From positions 351,671,494-351,735,493 of the forward strand of contig NC_057808.1 of assembly GCF_018294505.1 (NCBI RefSeq): DNA of 64,000 nucleotides. The letters run 5' to 3'. Position 1 is the first letter of the stretch. Each line of letters opens with the position of its first letter. The notes under the pieces are model-generated. The model did not search any database. It worked only from the letters and a program-made list of their open reading frames with translations, and was not told where the DNA came from. Of this stretch, positions 35,379-48,137 are shown piece by piece. The position numbers were made by a program, and so were the translations under genes. This DNA comes from Triticum aestivum. Taxonomy: Eukaryota > Streptophyta > Magnoliopsida > Poales > Poaceae.

Positions 35379-36934
35379 TGCTACTTCTTGAGCTTGTGTT
35401 GGTTTTTCCCTTGAAGAGGAAAGGGTGATGCAGCAAAATAGAGAATAAGTATTTCCCTTAGTTTGAGAACCAAGGTATCAATCCAGTAGGAGACAACGCA
35501 CAAGTCACTGAATACATGCACAAACAATCAAACAACACCCAACACGATAAAGGGATTGTCAATCCCTTCACGGTTACTCGCAAAAGTGAGATCTGATAGA
35601 GACAGATAAACGGTAAAGTAAATATTTTTGGTATTTTTTGTTTATAGATCGGAAAGTAAAAGATTGCAAAATAGTAGATTGGAAACTTATATGATGGAAA
35701 ATAGACCCGGGGGACCATAGGTTTCATTAGAGGCTTCTCTCAAGATAGAAAATATTACGGTGGGTGAACAAATTACTGCCGAGCAATTGATAGAAAAGCG
35801 CAAAGTTATGACGATATCTAAGGCAATGATCATGAATATAGGCACCACGTCCGTGTCAAGTAGACTGAAACGATTCTGCATCTACTACTATTACTCCACA
35901 CATCGACCGCTATCCAGCATGCATCTAGAGTATTAAGTTCATAGAGAACGGAGTAACGCATTAAGCAAGATGACATGATGTAGAGGAATTAACTAAAGCA
36001 ATATGATGAAAACCCCATCTTTTTATCCTCGATGGCAACAATACAATACGTGCCATGCTGCCCCTACTGTCACTGGGAAAGGACACCGCAAGATTGAACA
36101 GAAAGCTAAGCACTTCTCCCATTGCAGGAAAAACCAATCTAGTTAGCCAAACCAAACCGATAGTTCGAAGAGAATTACAAAGATATCAAATCATGCATAA
36201 AAGAATTCAGAGAAGATTCAACTAATATTCATAGATAAGCTGATCATAAATCCACAATTCATCGGATCTCGGCAAACACACCGCAAAAAGTATTACATCA
36301 AATAGTTCTCGAAGAATATCGAGGAGAACATGGTATTGAGAATCAAAGAGAGAGAAGAAGCCATCTAGCTACTAGCTATGGACCCGTAGGTCTGAGGTAA
36401 ACTACTCACGCTTCATCGGAAGGGCAATGGTGTTAGTGTAGAAGCCCTCGATGATCGAATCCCCCTCCGGCAGGGTGCCAGAAAAGGTCCCTAGATGGGA
36501 TCTCACGGGTAAAGAAGGTTGCGATGGTGAAAAAGTGTTTTCGTGGATGCCTCTGTTGGTTTGGGGATATATGGGAATATAGAGGCGAAAGAATAGGTCA
36601 GAGGAGTCTCAAGGGGCCCACAAGGGTGGGGGTGCGCCCTACCCCCCTGGGCGTGCCCTCCGTCCTTGTGTACGCCTCGTGGCTCTTCCGACTTCATCTC
36701 GAAGTCTCCTGGTCCAAGAAAACTTATCGCGAAGGTTTTATTCCATTTGGACTCCATTTGGTATTCCTTTTCTGCAAAACTCTAAAATAGGGAAAAAAAC
36801 AGGAACTGGCACTGGGCTCTAGGTTAATAGGTTAGTCCCAAAAATAATATAAAATAGCATATAAAACATCCAAAACAGATAATATAATAGCATGGAACAA
36901 TTAAAAAAATTATAGATACGTTGGAGACGTATCA
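35379..36934 (-). repeat. E1 3' LTR
   Basis: On the minus strand it starts TGATACGTCTCCAACG at 36934 and ends AAGTAGCA at 35379, 1556 bp. The polypurine tract is TTTTGGGGATGCT, just before the LTR start on the minus strand (36935-36947). Stretches with open frames in it are LTR sequence. Confidence 0.92.
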
Positions 36935-37520
36935 AGCATCCCCAAAATTAATTCCTGCTCGTCCTCGAGTAGGTAAATGATAAAAATAGAATTTTTGATG
37001 TGGAATGCTACCTAACATATTTATCCATGTAATTTCTTTATTGTGGCATGAATGTTCAGATCCGTATGATTCAAAGCAAAAGTTTAATACTGACATAAAA
37101 ACAATAATACTTCAAGCATACTAACAAGGCAATTATGTCTTCTCAAAATAACATGGCCAAAGAAAGATTATCCCTACAAAATCATATAGTCTGGCTATGC
37201 TCCATCTTCATCACACAAAATATTTAAATCATGCACAACCTCGATGACAAGCCAAGGAATTGTTTCATACTTTTGATGTTCTCAAAAAAATTCAACTTTC
37301 ATGCAATACATGAGCGTGAGCCATGGATATATCACTATAGATGGAATAGAAGGTGGTTGTGGAGAAGACAAAAACAAGGAGATAGTCTCACATCAACTAG
37401 GCGTATCAACGGGCTATGGAGATTCCCATAAATAGATATCAATGTGAGTGAGTAGGGATTGCCATGCAACGGATGCACTAGAGCTATAAGTGTATGAAAG
37501 CTCAAAAATAAACTAAGTGG
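36935..37520 (-). other. E1 interior, 3' end before E2
   Basis: This is non-coding. It begins with the polypurine tract and an agtaggtaaatga stretch shared with E3 (43390) and E2 (53150), and runs to the E2 insertion. No gene is seen. Confidence 0.75.
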
Positions 37521-37525
37521 GTGTG

Positions 37526-39119
37526 TGATACGTCTCCAACGTATCTATAATTTTTGATTGTTCCATGCTGCTTTGTTATCTATCTTGGATGTTTTATAAT
37601 CATTTTATAGTCATTTTATATCATTTTTTGGTACTAACCTATTGACATAGTGCCAAGTGCCAGTTGCTATTTTTTCCATGTTTTTTACATCGCGGGAAAT
37701 CAATATCAGACGGAGTCCAAATGCCACGAAACTCCATGATGATTTTTTATGGACCAGAAGAAAGATGTTGGGCCCTGGTTGCACCTGGGGGGAGTCCTGA
37801 GGAGGTGACAACCCACCAGGGTGCACCAGGAGGCCCAGGCGCGCCCTGGTGGGTTGTGCCCACCTCGGGTGCCCCCCGGACCGCCTCTTTGCTCTATAAA
37901 TACCCCAAAATCCAGAAACCCTAGGGGAGTCGACGAAATATTCATCCAGCCGCCGCAGAGCCAGAACCACCAGATCCAATCTAGACACCATCTCGGATGG
38001 GGTTCACCACCTCCATTGGTGCCTCTCCGATGATGCGTGAGTAGTTCTTTGTAGACCTTCGGGTCCGTAGTTAGTAGCTAGATGGCTTTCTCTCTCTCAC
38101 TGAATTCTCAATACAATGGTCTCTTGGAGATCCATATGATGTAACTCTTTTTGCAGTGTGTTTGTTGGGATCTGATGAACTTCGAGTTTATGATCAGTTA
38201 TATCTTTTTATATCCATGAAAGTTATTTGAGTTTCTTTGATCTCTTATATGCATGATCTCTTATAGCCTCGTATTTCTTCTCCGATATTTGGGTTTTGTT
38301 TGGCCAACTTGATCTATTTATCTTGTAATGGGAAGAGGTGCCCGGTAGTGGGTTCGATCTTACGGTGCTTGATCCCAGTGACAGAAAGGGAAACGACACG
38401 TACGTATTGTTGCTACTAAGGATAAAAAGATGGGATCTATATCTACGCAATAGATAGACGGATCTTGTCTACATCATGTCATCGTTATTATTGCATTACT
38501 CCGTTTTTCCATGAACTTAATACACTAGCTGCATGCTGGATAGCGGTCGATGTGTCGAGTAATAGTAGTAGATACAGGTAGGAGTCGGTCTACTAATCTT
38601 GGACGTGATGCCTATGTAATGATCATTGCCTGGATATCGTCATAATTATTTGAAGTTCTATCAATTAGTAATTTGTTTACCCACCGTTTGCTAGTTTTCT
38701 CGAGAGAAGCCACTAGTGAAACCTACGGCCCCCGGGTCTTCTTTCTCATATATTTGCTTGCGATCTACTTTTCCTTTGCATTTTTATTCAGATCTATTAA
38801 ACCAAAAATACAAAAATACTTTGCTGCACTTTATTTTATTTGCGATCTATTAATTCAATCTATTACAAATTTCTGGCATCGTTACCCAAAAGGGATTGAC
38901 AACCCCTTTAACACGTCAGGTTGCGAGGTGTTGTTATTTGTGTGCAGGTGTTGTTTACGTTGTGTTGCTTGGTTCTCCTACTGGTTCGATAACCTTGGTT
39001 TCATCACTGAGGGAAATACATACTGTCGCTGTGCTGCATCATCCCTTCCTCTTTGGGGAAATACCGACGTAGTCCTAGCAGACTGGAGCTTTTTTGGCGC
39101 CATAGTCAGAGAGCAATCA
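37526..39119 (+). repeat. E2 5' LTR
   Basis: TGATACGTCTCCAACG to GAGAGCAATCA, 1594 bp. TATA box TATAAATA at 37895-37902. A frame of 244 codons (38673-39407) runs from the LTR into the leader; it has no domain and I treat it as chance. Confidence 0.92.
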
Positions 39120-39129
39120 AAAGAATTTC

Positions 39130-39147
39130 TGGCACCGTTGTCGGGGA
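39130..39147 (+). other. E2 primer-binding site
   Basis: TGGCACCGTTGTCGGGGA, ten bases inside the LTR. It differs at two places from the E3 site TGGCGCCGTTGCCGGGGA. Confidence 0.85.
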
Positions 39148-39384
39148 GGATCTTCAACATATACTGGGTTCCTAATCACAAATCTCATCTCCTCGCAATT
39201 TACATTATTTGCCATTTGCCTCTCGTTTTCCTCTCCCCCACTTCACAAATATTTGCCGCTTTATTTGCCCTCTTTTTCGTTCGCTGTTTTCTCGTCAAAT
39301 CTGTTTTTGTGTGCAATCTTGTTTGCTTGTGTTACCATGTGCCTTTTATTTGCTTGCATCTTTGCTTGCTAAAAATCTATTGTT

Positions 39385-40212
39385 ATGGATCCTCATCCAC
39401 TTGCTAATCTTTTCAAAAGATCCAATCATGTTGAACCAGTTGCTAGTGATTTGAGTGTACTTGATTATCACTATGAAGTTATGCTTGAGAATCATGAATC
39501 TGAAAATTGTGATGAAGAAATTTATGAAGTGATTCATGATAGCTCCTTGAATGAAAAGCATGATTGCAATGATTTTACTATAAATTATATTAATGTTAAT
39601 TGTGCTAATAATATTCAAAACCCCAAGCTTGGGGATGCTAATTTTGCTATGTCCACTACTTGTTGCAATGATCATGATTGGGGTGATTCTTTGTATGATC
39701 TTGAAAATTTATTTAAGCCTCATGATGAATATGTTTGCAATAATATTGAAAGTGGGTTTGGAAGAGCGTCAACTTTAGCTAAAAATAATCCCACATATTT
39801 GGATAATGTTCAATCTTATGAAATTTTTGATGGAAGTGGGTTTGGAGAGGTCATGACTTTATTTGATGACAATCCCACTATTTTGGAAGAGTGTCAACTT
39901 TGCATGCATGTGGATCATAAAGAGAAAATTTTATATGATAGTTATATTATTGAATTTGATTATGATCCTACATACAATTATTATGAGAGAGGAAAATATG
40001 GTTGTAGAAATTTTCATGTTATTAAATTTCCTCTTGTTGTGTTGAGATTGTCAATGTTTTATTCCTCTCCTTTGCATATGCTAGATGTTTCTTGTCTTGA
40101 TAATTTGTTTGCCTATAAAATTCCTATGCATAGGAAGTATGTTATACTTATATGTGTTTGTCACATGTTTTATGATGCTCTCTTTGTGTTTCAATTACTA
40201 TCTTTCATGTGA
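39385..40212 (+). CDS. E-family ORF of unknown function, E2 copy (275 aa)
   Basis: I do not recognise this protein. It starts at ATG 39385 about 240 bases after the primer-binding site, the usual gag position. It is acidic and rich in Asp, Asn, Tyr and Cys. Conserved blocks shared with the E1 and E3 copies are SLNEKHDCND, NPKLGDANFAM, CCNDHDWGDS, ESGFGR, SGFGEVMTL, ILEECQL, YIIEFDYDPTYNYYERG and GCRNFHVIKFPL. The C-terminus has hydrophobic stretches ending VFQLLSFM. Here the frame is intact but lacks ~120 N-terminal residues of the E1 version. It shows no zinc knuckle, protease or RT motif. It may be a highly derived Gag-like protein, but this is a guess. Confidence 0.6.
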   Translation: MDPHPLANLFKRSNHVEPVASDLSVLDYHYEVMLENHESENCDEEIYEVIHDSSLNEKHDCNDFTINYINVNCANNIQNPKLGDANFAMSTTCCNDHDWGDSLYDLENLFKPHDEYVCNNIESGFGRASTLAKNNPTYLDNVQSYEIFDGSGFGEVMTLFDDNPTILEECQLCMHVDHKEKILYDSYIIEFDYDPTYNYYERGKYGCRNFHVIKFPLVVLRLSMFYSSPLHMLDVSCLDNLFAYKIPMHRKYVILICVCHMFYDALFVFQLLSFM

Positions 40213-40873
40213 GCATCATTGAAATCTTATGCCTAGCTAGGGGCGTAAAACCATAGCGCTTGTTTGGAGGCAACCCAGTGAATAAAATTTATTTTTGCCT
40301 TTTTACTTTCAGTTTTTGTGTGTTTGCACAATTATGCTACTGGTATGATTGTGGGTTTTGTGTTTTAATTAGTATTGTGCCAAGTAAAGCCTTTAGGATC
40401 TTCTTGGGTGATAGTTGTTTGATCTTGCTGAAAAAGACAGAGACTTTGTGCTCTCGAAAATAATTTTCATAAATCACAGAAAAGGGCTTTTGCCCTGATT
40501 CTTTTTGCAGAACATTAATATACAAATTACCCTGGTCGTCCTAATTTGGTAGGATTTTTGGTGTTACAGAAGTATTATCAAAATTCAGATTGCTACAGAC
40601 TGTTCTGTTTTGACATATTCTGTTTTCTTTGTGTTGTGTGCTTATTTTGATGGCTCTATGGTTTTCTTTGATGAGTTTTTGCCATAGAAAAGTTGGAATA
40701 CAGTAGATATAATACAAAAACAAAATATGAATTGGTTTGATACAACACTTATAGTAGTGGTTTGCTTTCTTTTACTAACGGATCTCACAAAGGTTTTGTT
40801 GAGTTTTGTGTGATTGAAGTTTTCAAGTTTTGGGTTATCTTACGATGGATGAAAGAAGGATAGAAGAGCCTAA

Positions 40874-40956
40874 GCTTGGGTATGCCCCGGCATCCCAAGC
40901 TATTATCCAAGAATGAGCAACCAACTAAGCTTGGGGATGCCCCGAGTGGCATCCCC
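40874..40956 (+). other. Twin palindromes of E2
   Basis: First hairpin 40874-40900: GCTTGGGTATGCC, loop CC, GGCATCCCAAGC. Second 40933-40956: GGGGATGCC, loop CCGAGT, GGCATCCCC. Equivalent pairs are in E1 and E3. Stems of nine or more pairs are visible directly; RNA structure is inferred. Confidence 0.8.
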
Positions 40957-41827
40957 TCTTTCCTGTAACGACCATCGGTATTTTACTCGAGACTATATTT
41001 TTATTCGTCACATGATATGTGTTTTGCTTGGAGCATCTTGTATGATATATGTCTTTGCTTGTTTTATTTTGTGTTTTAAGTCATCAATCCTTGATGGACA
41101 CACCTATACGAGAGATCCAAAATTATATCATGACTTGTTAGAATTGCTCTCTGTGCTTCACTTAAATCTTTTATAAGCTAGGACTTGCTCTAGTGCTTCA
41201 CTTATATCTTTTTGAGCACGGTGTGCTTACTATTTTTGAAGAAATGCTCTCTTGCTTCACTTAGATTTGTTTGAGAGTTAGTTAAATTTTGAAGAAATTC
41301 TCTCTTACTTCACTTAAATTTTGCTCATGATCTTCACTTATACTTGTTTGAGCTTATGAAAAGCAACACATGAAAATTAGTCCCAAAGTGATAGATATCC
41401 AAGAAGGATAAAGAAAAAAATGTCATGAAGATCATTGGACAAAATAAACTTGATTCTTAGTAATAGTTTTGAGATATGATGATGTGATATGTGAGTTATG
41501 TTGATGAGTAATTATGCTCTAGTAAGAATATTGGTGTTAAGGTTTGTGATTCCCTATGCATGCACGAAAGTCAATAATCATGAAATGAAAATTATATCCT
41601 ACTTGTGGTGCATTATTCGGTGTTAATTATGCTTAATGCTTGCTTATGAGATTATTCATTTCTTGGTTGGTCAGTTCTCAATCTTTTTTGCTAGCCTTCA
41701 TTTTGCACTAAGTACGACCTCTACCTGTGCATCCAAAAATCCTTTAAACCAGTTTTGCCACATGAGTCCACTATATCTACCTATATGCGGTATTCTTTTG
41801 CCGTTCTAAGCAAATTTGCATGTGCCA

Positions 41828-43364
41828 TGATGTCTAATACGCAACTTTATTCTTGTAGACTCGTGTTGGGCCTCCAAGCGCAGAGTTTTGTAGTACAGTA
41901 GCAATTTTCCCTCAAGTGGATGACCTAAGGTTTATCAATCCGTGGGAGGTGTAGGATGAAGATGGTCTCTCTCGAACAACCCTGCAACCAAATACAAGAA
42001 ATCTCTTGTGTCCCCAACACACCCATACAATGGCAAATTGTATAGGTCCACTAGTTCGGCGAAGAGATGGTAATAAAAGTGTAATATTGATGGTAGAAAT
42101 ATATTTTTATAAACTGAATAAATAAAAACAGCAAGGTAGCAAGTAGTAAACGGGCACAAAAACCGTATTGCAATGCTTAAAAATGAGGCCCAGGGTCCGT
42201 ACTTTCACTAGTGCAACCTCTCAACAATGCTAACATAGTTGGATCATATGATTATCCCTCAAAGTGCAATAAAGAATCACTCCCGACTTCCTATTAGCGG
42301 AGAACAAAAGATAGGAATTGTTTGTAGGGCGCGAAACTACCTCAAAGCTATTCTTTCTGTTCGATCTATCCAAGAGTTCGTACTAAAATAACACAAATCT
42401 ATTTTTCCGTTTGATCTGTCCTAGAGTTCGTACTAGAATAACACCAAAGCAAATTCATATTCATAATACTCAATCCACACAAAGAATTATAAAGAGACCC
42501 CAAAGTTTCCATCGGAGAAAAACGTGCATAAACCCCTACGCATAGATTACCCCAATATCACCGCAGGAATCCGCGAGTTGAATGCCATAACACATATCAA
42601 GTGAATCAATATGATACCTCATTGTCACCTCAAGTATTCATATTGCAAGACATATATCATGTGTTCTCATCTCTGAAGATTCAATCCGACAAGACAAAAC
42701 TTTGAAGGGTAAAGATTCAATTCATCATAACAAGAGTATAGAGGGGAGAAACATCATATGATCTGACTATATTAACAAAGCCCATGATATAGATCACGTG
42801 AGAGAGAGATCAAACACATAGCTACTGGTACAAACCATCAGCCCGACTACTCCCTTCTCATCATGGTGGCCGCCGGGATGATGAAGATGGCCACCGAAGA
42901 TGATTCCCCTCTCCGGCAGGGTGCCGGAAAGGGTCTAGATTGGTTTTCAGTGGCTACAGAGGCCTACGGCGGTGGAACTTCTGATCTAGGGTTAATTTTG
43001 ATGGTTTCTCTATTTATAGGATTTTTGGGCGTCGGTTTCATGGTAAGATGGGCCTCGAGGTGAGCACAACCCACCGGGGCACGGACGGCCCACCAGGCGT
43101 GCCCTGGTGGGTTGAGCCCTCCTCGTGGCTCTTCTGGCCCTCCCACAAAGCTTCTGGGGTCTCTTTTGTTCCAAAAAAATCGTCAAAAAGTTTCATCCAA
43201 TTCCGAGAACTTCTATTTCTGCACAAAAAACAACACCATGGTAGTTCTACTGAAAACAGCGTCAGTCCGGGTTAGTTCCATGCAAATCATACCAAAACCA
43301 TATAAAATTTCTATAAACATGGCATGAATACTTCATAAATTATAGATACGTTGGAGACGTATCA
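41828..43364 (-). repeat. E3 3' LTR
   Basis: Minus strand TGATACGTCTCCAACG (from 43364) to GTAGTATTAGACATCA-type end at 41828. TATA box TATAAATA (minus) at 43018-43011. Polypurine tract GAGCTTGGGGATGC at 43365-43378 (minus). Confidence 0.92.
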
Positions 43365-43932
43365 GCATCCCCAAGCTCAATTCCCACTCGTCCTCGAGTA
43401 GGTAAATGATAAAAGAAATAATTTATGAAGTGTGAATGCTAGCAAAGTGCATAAGTTTGATCAATGATAATTTCAATCACTTTTCCTAGTATCATAACAA
43501 CAACTCTTTCTCATAAAACTTATCATGATAATGTAGCAATTGAAAACGGAATTTTTGTTGTGGAATGCTACCTATCATATTCATCATATACTCTTTTCTT
43601 TTGTAGCATGGACATTTGGACTTTTATATGGTTCAAAGCAATAGTCTAGTTTTGACATGAAACTTAAATACTCAAGCATATCAACAAGCAACCATGTCTT
43701 TCAAAATATCAACGCTAAAATAAGTTATCCCTAGCCCATCATGCTCAATTATTGATCCATTCATGAAACACACTCGCATATTAGCTACACCCAATGCTCA
43801 AGTACGATCATAGTGCCCCCTAGTTGGTCCTTTATAAGAGAATATGGAGACTCAAATTAAATATAAAATTTGCATAAAGTAAAAGAAAGGCCCTTCACAG
43901 AGGGAAGTAGGGATTTGTAGAGGTGCCAGAGC

Positions 43933-44151
43933 TCAAAGAGAAAAACTTAGTTTTGGAAGGTGTGCTTTTCCCACCAACGAAAATGACTTAGAGTTCCGAA
44001 CACTTTCTATGCTAGATATATCATAGGCGGTTCCCAAAAAGAAAATAAAGTTTATTCCTTTTTCCACCATTCTTTCAATTTCCATGGCTAACCGTATCCA
44101 CGGGTGCCCTCCATACCAACACTTTCCAAGGAATTTATTATTTGACAACAT
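43933..44151 (-). CDS. Small conserved frame near the E3 3' end (unknown)
   Basis: A 72-codon minus-strand frame starting MLSNNKFLGKCWYG, with HPWIRLAMEIERMVEKGINF and SFSLVG later. It is repeated at 47052-47270 and has a homologue on the plus strand of E2 at 52522. Whether it is translated is unknown; an accessory protein or merely a conserved RNA segment are alternatives. Confidence 0.3.
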   Translation of the reverse strand: MLSNNKFLGKCWYGGHPWIRLAMEIERMVEKGINFIFFLGTAYDISSIESVRNSKSFSLVGKAHLPKLSFSL

Positions 44152-45018
44152 AAAGTAAATTCATTTTTCATTTTAGGACTGGGCATCCCTAATACCTTTG
44201 CCTTACTCTCATGCAATGACAAGTGAATAAACACTCATCGTGAGAATAACACATCTAGCATGGAAAATATTGGCCACTCCTCACCACCTCGCGAGTGGTA
44301 CAAGCACACAAAAGAGAAATTTATTTTGAAAATTAGAGATGGCACATACAAATTTGCTTAGAACGGCAAAAGAATACCGCATATAGGTAGGTATAGTGGA
44401 CTCATGTGCAAAAACTGGTTTAAAGGATTTTGGATCCACAAGTAGTGATCATACTTAGTGCAAAATGAAGGCTAGCAAAAGATTGAGAAGCGACCAACCA
44501 AGAAACGAATAATCTCATAAGAGAGCATTGATCATAATTAACACCGAATAATGCACCACAAGTAGGATGTAATTTCATTGCATAACTATTAACTTTCGTG
44601 CTTGCATAGGGAATCACAAACCTTAACACCAATATTCTTACTAAAGCATAATTACTCATCAACATGACTGACATATCACATCATCATATCTCAAAACTAT
44701 TACAAGGAATCAAGTTTATTTTTTCCATTGATCTTCATTAAAGTTTTTATTATATCCTTCTTGGATATTTATCACTTTGGGACTAATTTTCATGTGTTGC
44801 TTTTGATAAGCTCAAACAAATATAAGTGAAGATCATGAGCATAATATTTATTTCTATCAAATTAATTTAAGTGAAGCAAAAGAGAATTTCTTCAAAAATA
44901 CTAAAGCCCACCATGCTCAAAAACATATAAGTGAAGCACTAGAGCAATTCCATAGAAAAGAGCTTCGTTGACGGGATGTGAGTGTCGCTTACCTAGCCTC
45001 TCTGGCAACTACTTGAGG

Positions 45019-46483
45019 CAATTTTCCCTCAAGTGGATGACCTAAGGTTTATCAATCCGTGGGAGGTGTAGGATGAAGATGGTCTCTCTCGAACAACCCT
45101 GCAACCAAATACAAGAAATCTCTTGTGTCCCCAACACACCCATACAATGGCAAATTGTATAGGTCCACTAGTTCGGTGAAGAGATGGTAATAAAAGTGTA
45201 ATATTGATGGTAGAAATATATTTTTATAAACTGAATAAATAAAAACAGCAAGGTAGCAAGTAGTAAACGGGCACAAAAACCGTATTGCAATGCTTAAAAA
45301 TGAGGCCCAGGGTCCGTACTTTCACTAGTGCAACCTCTCAACAATGCTAACATAGTTGGATCATATGATTATCCCTCAAAGTGCAATAAAGAATCACTCC
45401 CGACTTCCTATTAGCGGAGAACAAAAGATAGGAATTGTTTGTAGGGCGCGAAACTACCTCAAAGCTATTCTTTCTGTTCGATCTATCCAAGAGTTCGTAC
45501 TAAAATAACACAAATCTATTTTTCCGTTTGATCTGTCCTAGAGTTCGTACTAGAATAACACCAAAGCAAATTCATATTCATAATACTCAATCCACACAAA
45601 GAATTATAAAGAGACCCCAAAGTTTCCATCGGAGAAAAACGTGCATAAACCCCTACGCATAGATTACCCCAATATCACCGCAGGAATCCGCGAGTTGAAT
45701 GCCATAACACATATCAAGTGAATCAATAGGATACCTCATTGTCACCTCAAGTATTCATATTGCAAGACATATATCATGTGTTCTCATCTCTGAAGATTCA
45801 ATCCGACAAGACAAAACTTTGAAGGGTAAAGATTCAATTCATCATAACAAGAGTATAGAGGGGAGAAACATCATATGATCTGACTATATTAACAAAGCCC
45901 ATGATATAGATCACGTGAGAGAGAGAGATCAAACACATAGCTACTGGTACAAACCATCAGCCCGACTACTCCCTTCTCATCATGGTGGCCGCCGGGATGA
46001 TGAAGATGGCCACCGAAGATGATTCCCCTCTCCGGCAGGGTGCCGGAAAGGGTCTAGATTGGTTTTCAGTGGCTACAGAGGCCTACGGCGGTGGAACTTC
46101 TGATCTAGGGTTAATTTTGATGGTTTCTCTATTTATAGGATTTTTGGGCGTCGGTTTCATGGTAAGATGGGCCTCGAGGTGAGCACAACCCACCGGGGCA
46201 CGGACGGCCCACCAGGCGTGCCCTGGTGGGTTGAGCCCTCCTCGTGGCTCTTCTGGCCCTCCCACAAAGCTTCTGGGGTCTCTTTTGTTCCAAAAAAATC
46301 GTCAAAAAGTTTCATCCAATTCCGAGAACTTCTATTTCTGCACAAAAAACAACACCATGGTAGTTCTACTGAAAACAGCGTCAGTCCGGGTTAGTTCCAT
46401 GCAAATCATACCAAAACCATATAAAATTTCTATAAACATGGCATGAATACTTCATAAATTATAGATACGTTGGAGACGTATCA
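45019..46483 (-). repeat. Truncated extra LTR of E3 created by the tandem duplication
   Basis: Same as 41902-43364, lacking the first 74 bp of the LTR as read on the plus strand. TATA box TATAAATA (minus) is at about 46137-46130. Confidence 0.92.
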
Positions 46484-47051
46484 GCATCCCCAAGCTCAAT
46501 TCCCACTCGTCCTCGAGTAGGTAAATGATAAAAGAAATAATTTATGAAGTGTGAATGCTAGCAAAGTGCATAAGTTTGATCAATGATAATTTCAATCACT
46601 TTTCCTAGTATCATAACAACAACTCTTTCTCATAAAACTTATCATGATAATGTAGCAATTGAAAACGGAATTTTTGTTGTGGAATGCTACCTATCATATT
46701 CATCATATACTCTTTTCTTTTGTAGCATGGACATTTGGACTTTTATATGGTTCAAAGCAATAGTCTAGTTTTGACATGAAACTTAAATACTCAAGCATAT
46801 CAACAAGCAACCATGTCTTTCAAAATATCAACGCTAAAATAAGTTATCCCTAGCCCATCATGCTCAATTATTGATCCATTCATGAAACACACTCGCATAT
46901 TAGCTACACCCAATGCTCAAGTACGATCATAGTGCCCCCTAGTTGGTCCTTTATAAGAGAATATGGAGACTCAAATTAAATATAAAATTTGCATAAAGTA
47001 AAAGAAAGGCCCTTCACAGAGGGAAGTAGGGATTTGTAGAGGTGCCAGAGC

Positions 47052-47270
47052 TCAAAGCGAAAAACTTAGTTTTGGAAGGTGTGCTTTTCCCACCAACGAA
47101 AATGACTTAGAGTTCCGAACACTTTCTATGCTAGATATATCATAGGCGGTTCCCAAAAAGAAAATAAAGTTTATTCCTTTTTCCACCATTCTTTCAATTT
47201 CCATGGCTAACCGTATCCACGGGTGCCCTCCATACCAACACTTTCCAAGGAATTTATTATTTGACAACAT
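47052..47270 (-). CDS. Second copy of the small conserved E3 frame
   Basis: Identical in protein sequence to 43933-44151 and present because of the tandem duplication. Not independent evidence for coding. Confidence 0.3.
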   Translation of the reverse strand: MLSNNKFLGKCWYGGHPWIRLAMEIERMVEKGINFIFFLGTAYDISSIESVRNSKSFSLVGKAHLPKLSFSL

Positions 47271-48137
47271 AAAGTAAATTCATTTTTCATTTTAGGACTG
47301 GGCATCCCTAATACCTTTGCCTTACTCTCATGCAATGACAAGTGAATAAACACTCATCGTGAGAATAACACATCTAGCACGGAAAATATTGGCCACTCCT
47401 CACCACCTCGCGAGTGGTACAAGCACACAAAAGAGAAATTTATTTTGAAAATTAGAGATGGCACATACAAATTTGCTTAGAACGGCAAAAGAATACCGCA
47501 TATAGGTAGGTATAGTGGACTCATGTGGCAAAACTGGTTTAAAGGATTTTGGATCCACAAGTAGTGATCATACTTAGTGCAAAATGAAGGCTAGCAAAAG
47601 ATTGAGAAGCGACCAACCAAGAAACGAATAATCTCATAAGAGAGCATTGATCATAATTAACACCGAATAATGCACCACAAGTAGGATGTAATTTCATTGC
47701 ATAACTATTAACTTTCGTGCTTGCATAGGGAATCACAAACCTTAACACCAATATTCTTACTAAAGCATAATTACTCATCAACATGACTGACATATCACAT
47801 CATCATATCTCAAAACTATTACAAGGAATCAAGTTTATTTTTTCCATTGATCTTCATTAAAGTTTTTATTATATCCTTCTTGGATATTTATCACTTTGGG
47901 ACTAATTTTCATGTGTTGCTTTTGATAAGCTCAAACAAATATAAGTGAAGATCATGAGCATAATATTTATTTCTATCAAATTAATTTAAGTGAAGCAAGA
48001 GAGAATTTCTTCAAAAATACTAAAGCCCACCATGCTCAAAAACATATAAGTGAAGCACTAGAGCAATTCCATAGAAAAGAGCTTCGTTGACGGGATGTGA
48101 GTGCCGCTTACCTAGCCTCTCTGGCAACTATTTGAGG

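Larger units (their letters stand above)
41902..48137. repeat. 3.1-kb tandem duplication inside E3
   Basis: 41902-45018 (3117 bp) is repeated directly as 45019-48137 (3119 bp). The unit holds most of the 3' LTR and ~1.65 kb of interior. I found about nine single-base differences plus a 2-bp (GA) indel and a 1-bp indel, so identity is about 99.7%. The junction at 45018/45019 joins ttgagg to caattttccc and shows little homology. Recent real duplication or an assembly artefact are both possible. Confidence 0.93.

Noticed and set aside
38673..39407. 244-codon frame across the E2 LTR
   Set aside because: It crosses the LTR end and primer-binding site; similar frames occur in E1 LTRs on the matching strand but as part of conserved LTR sequence, with no domain.
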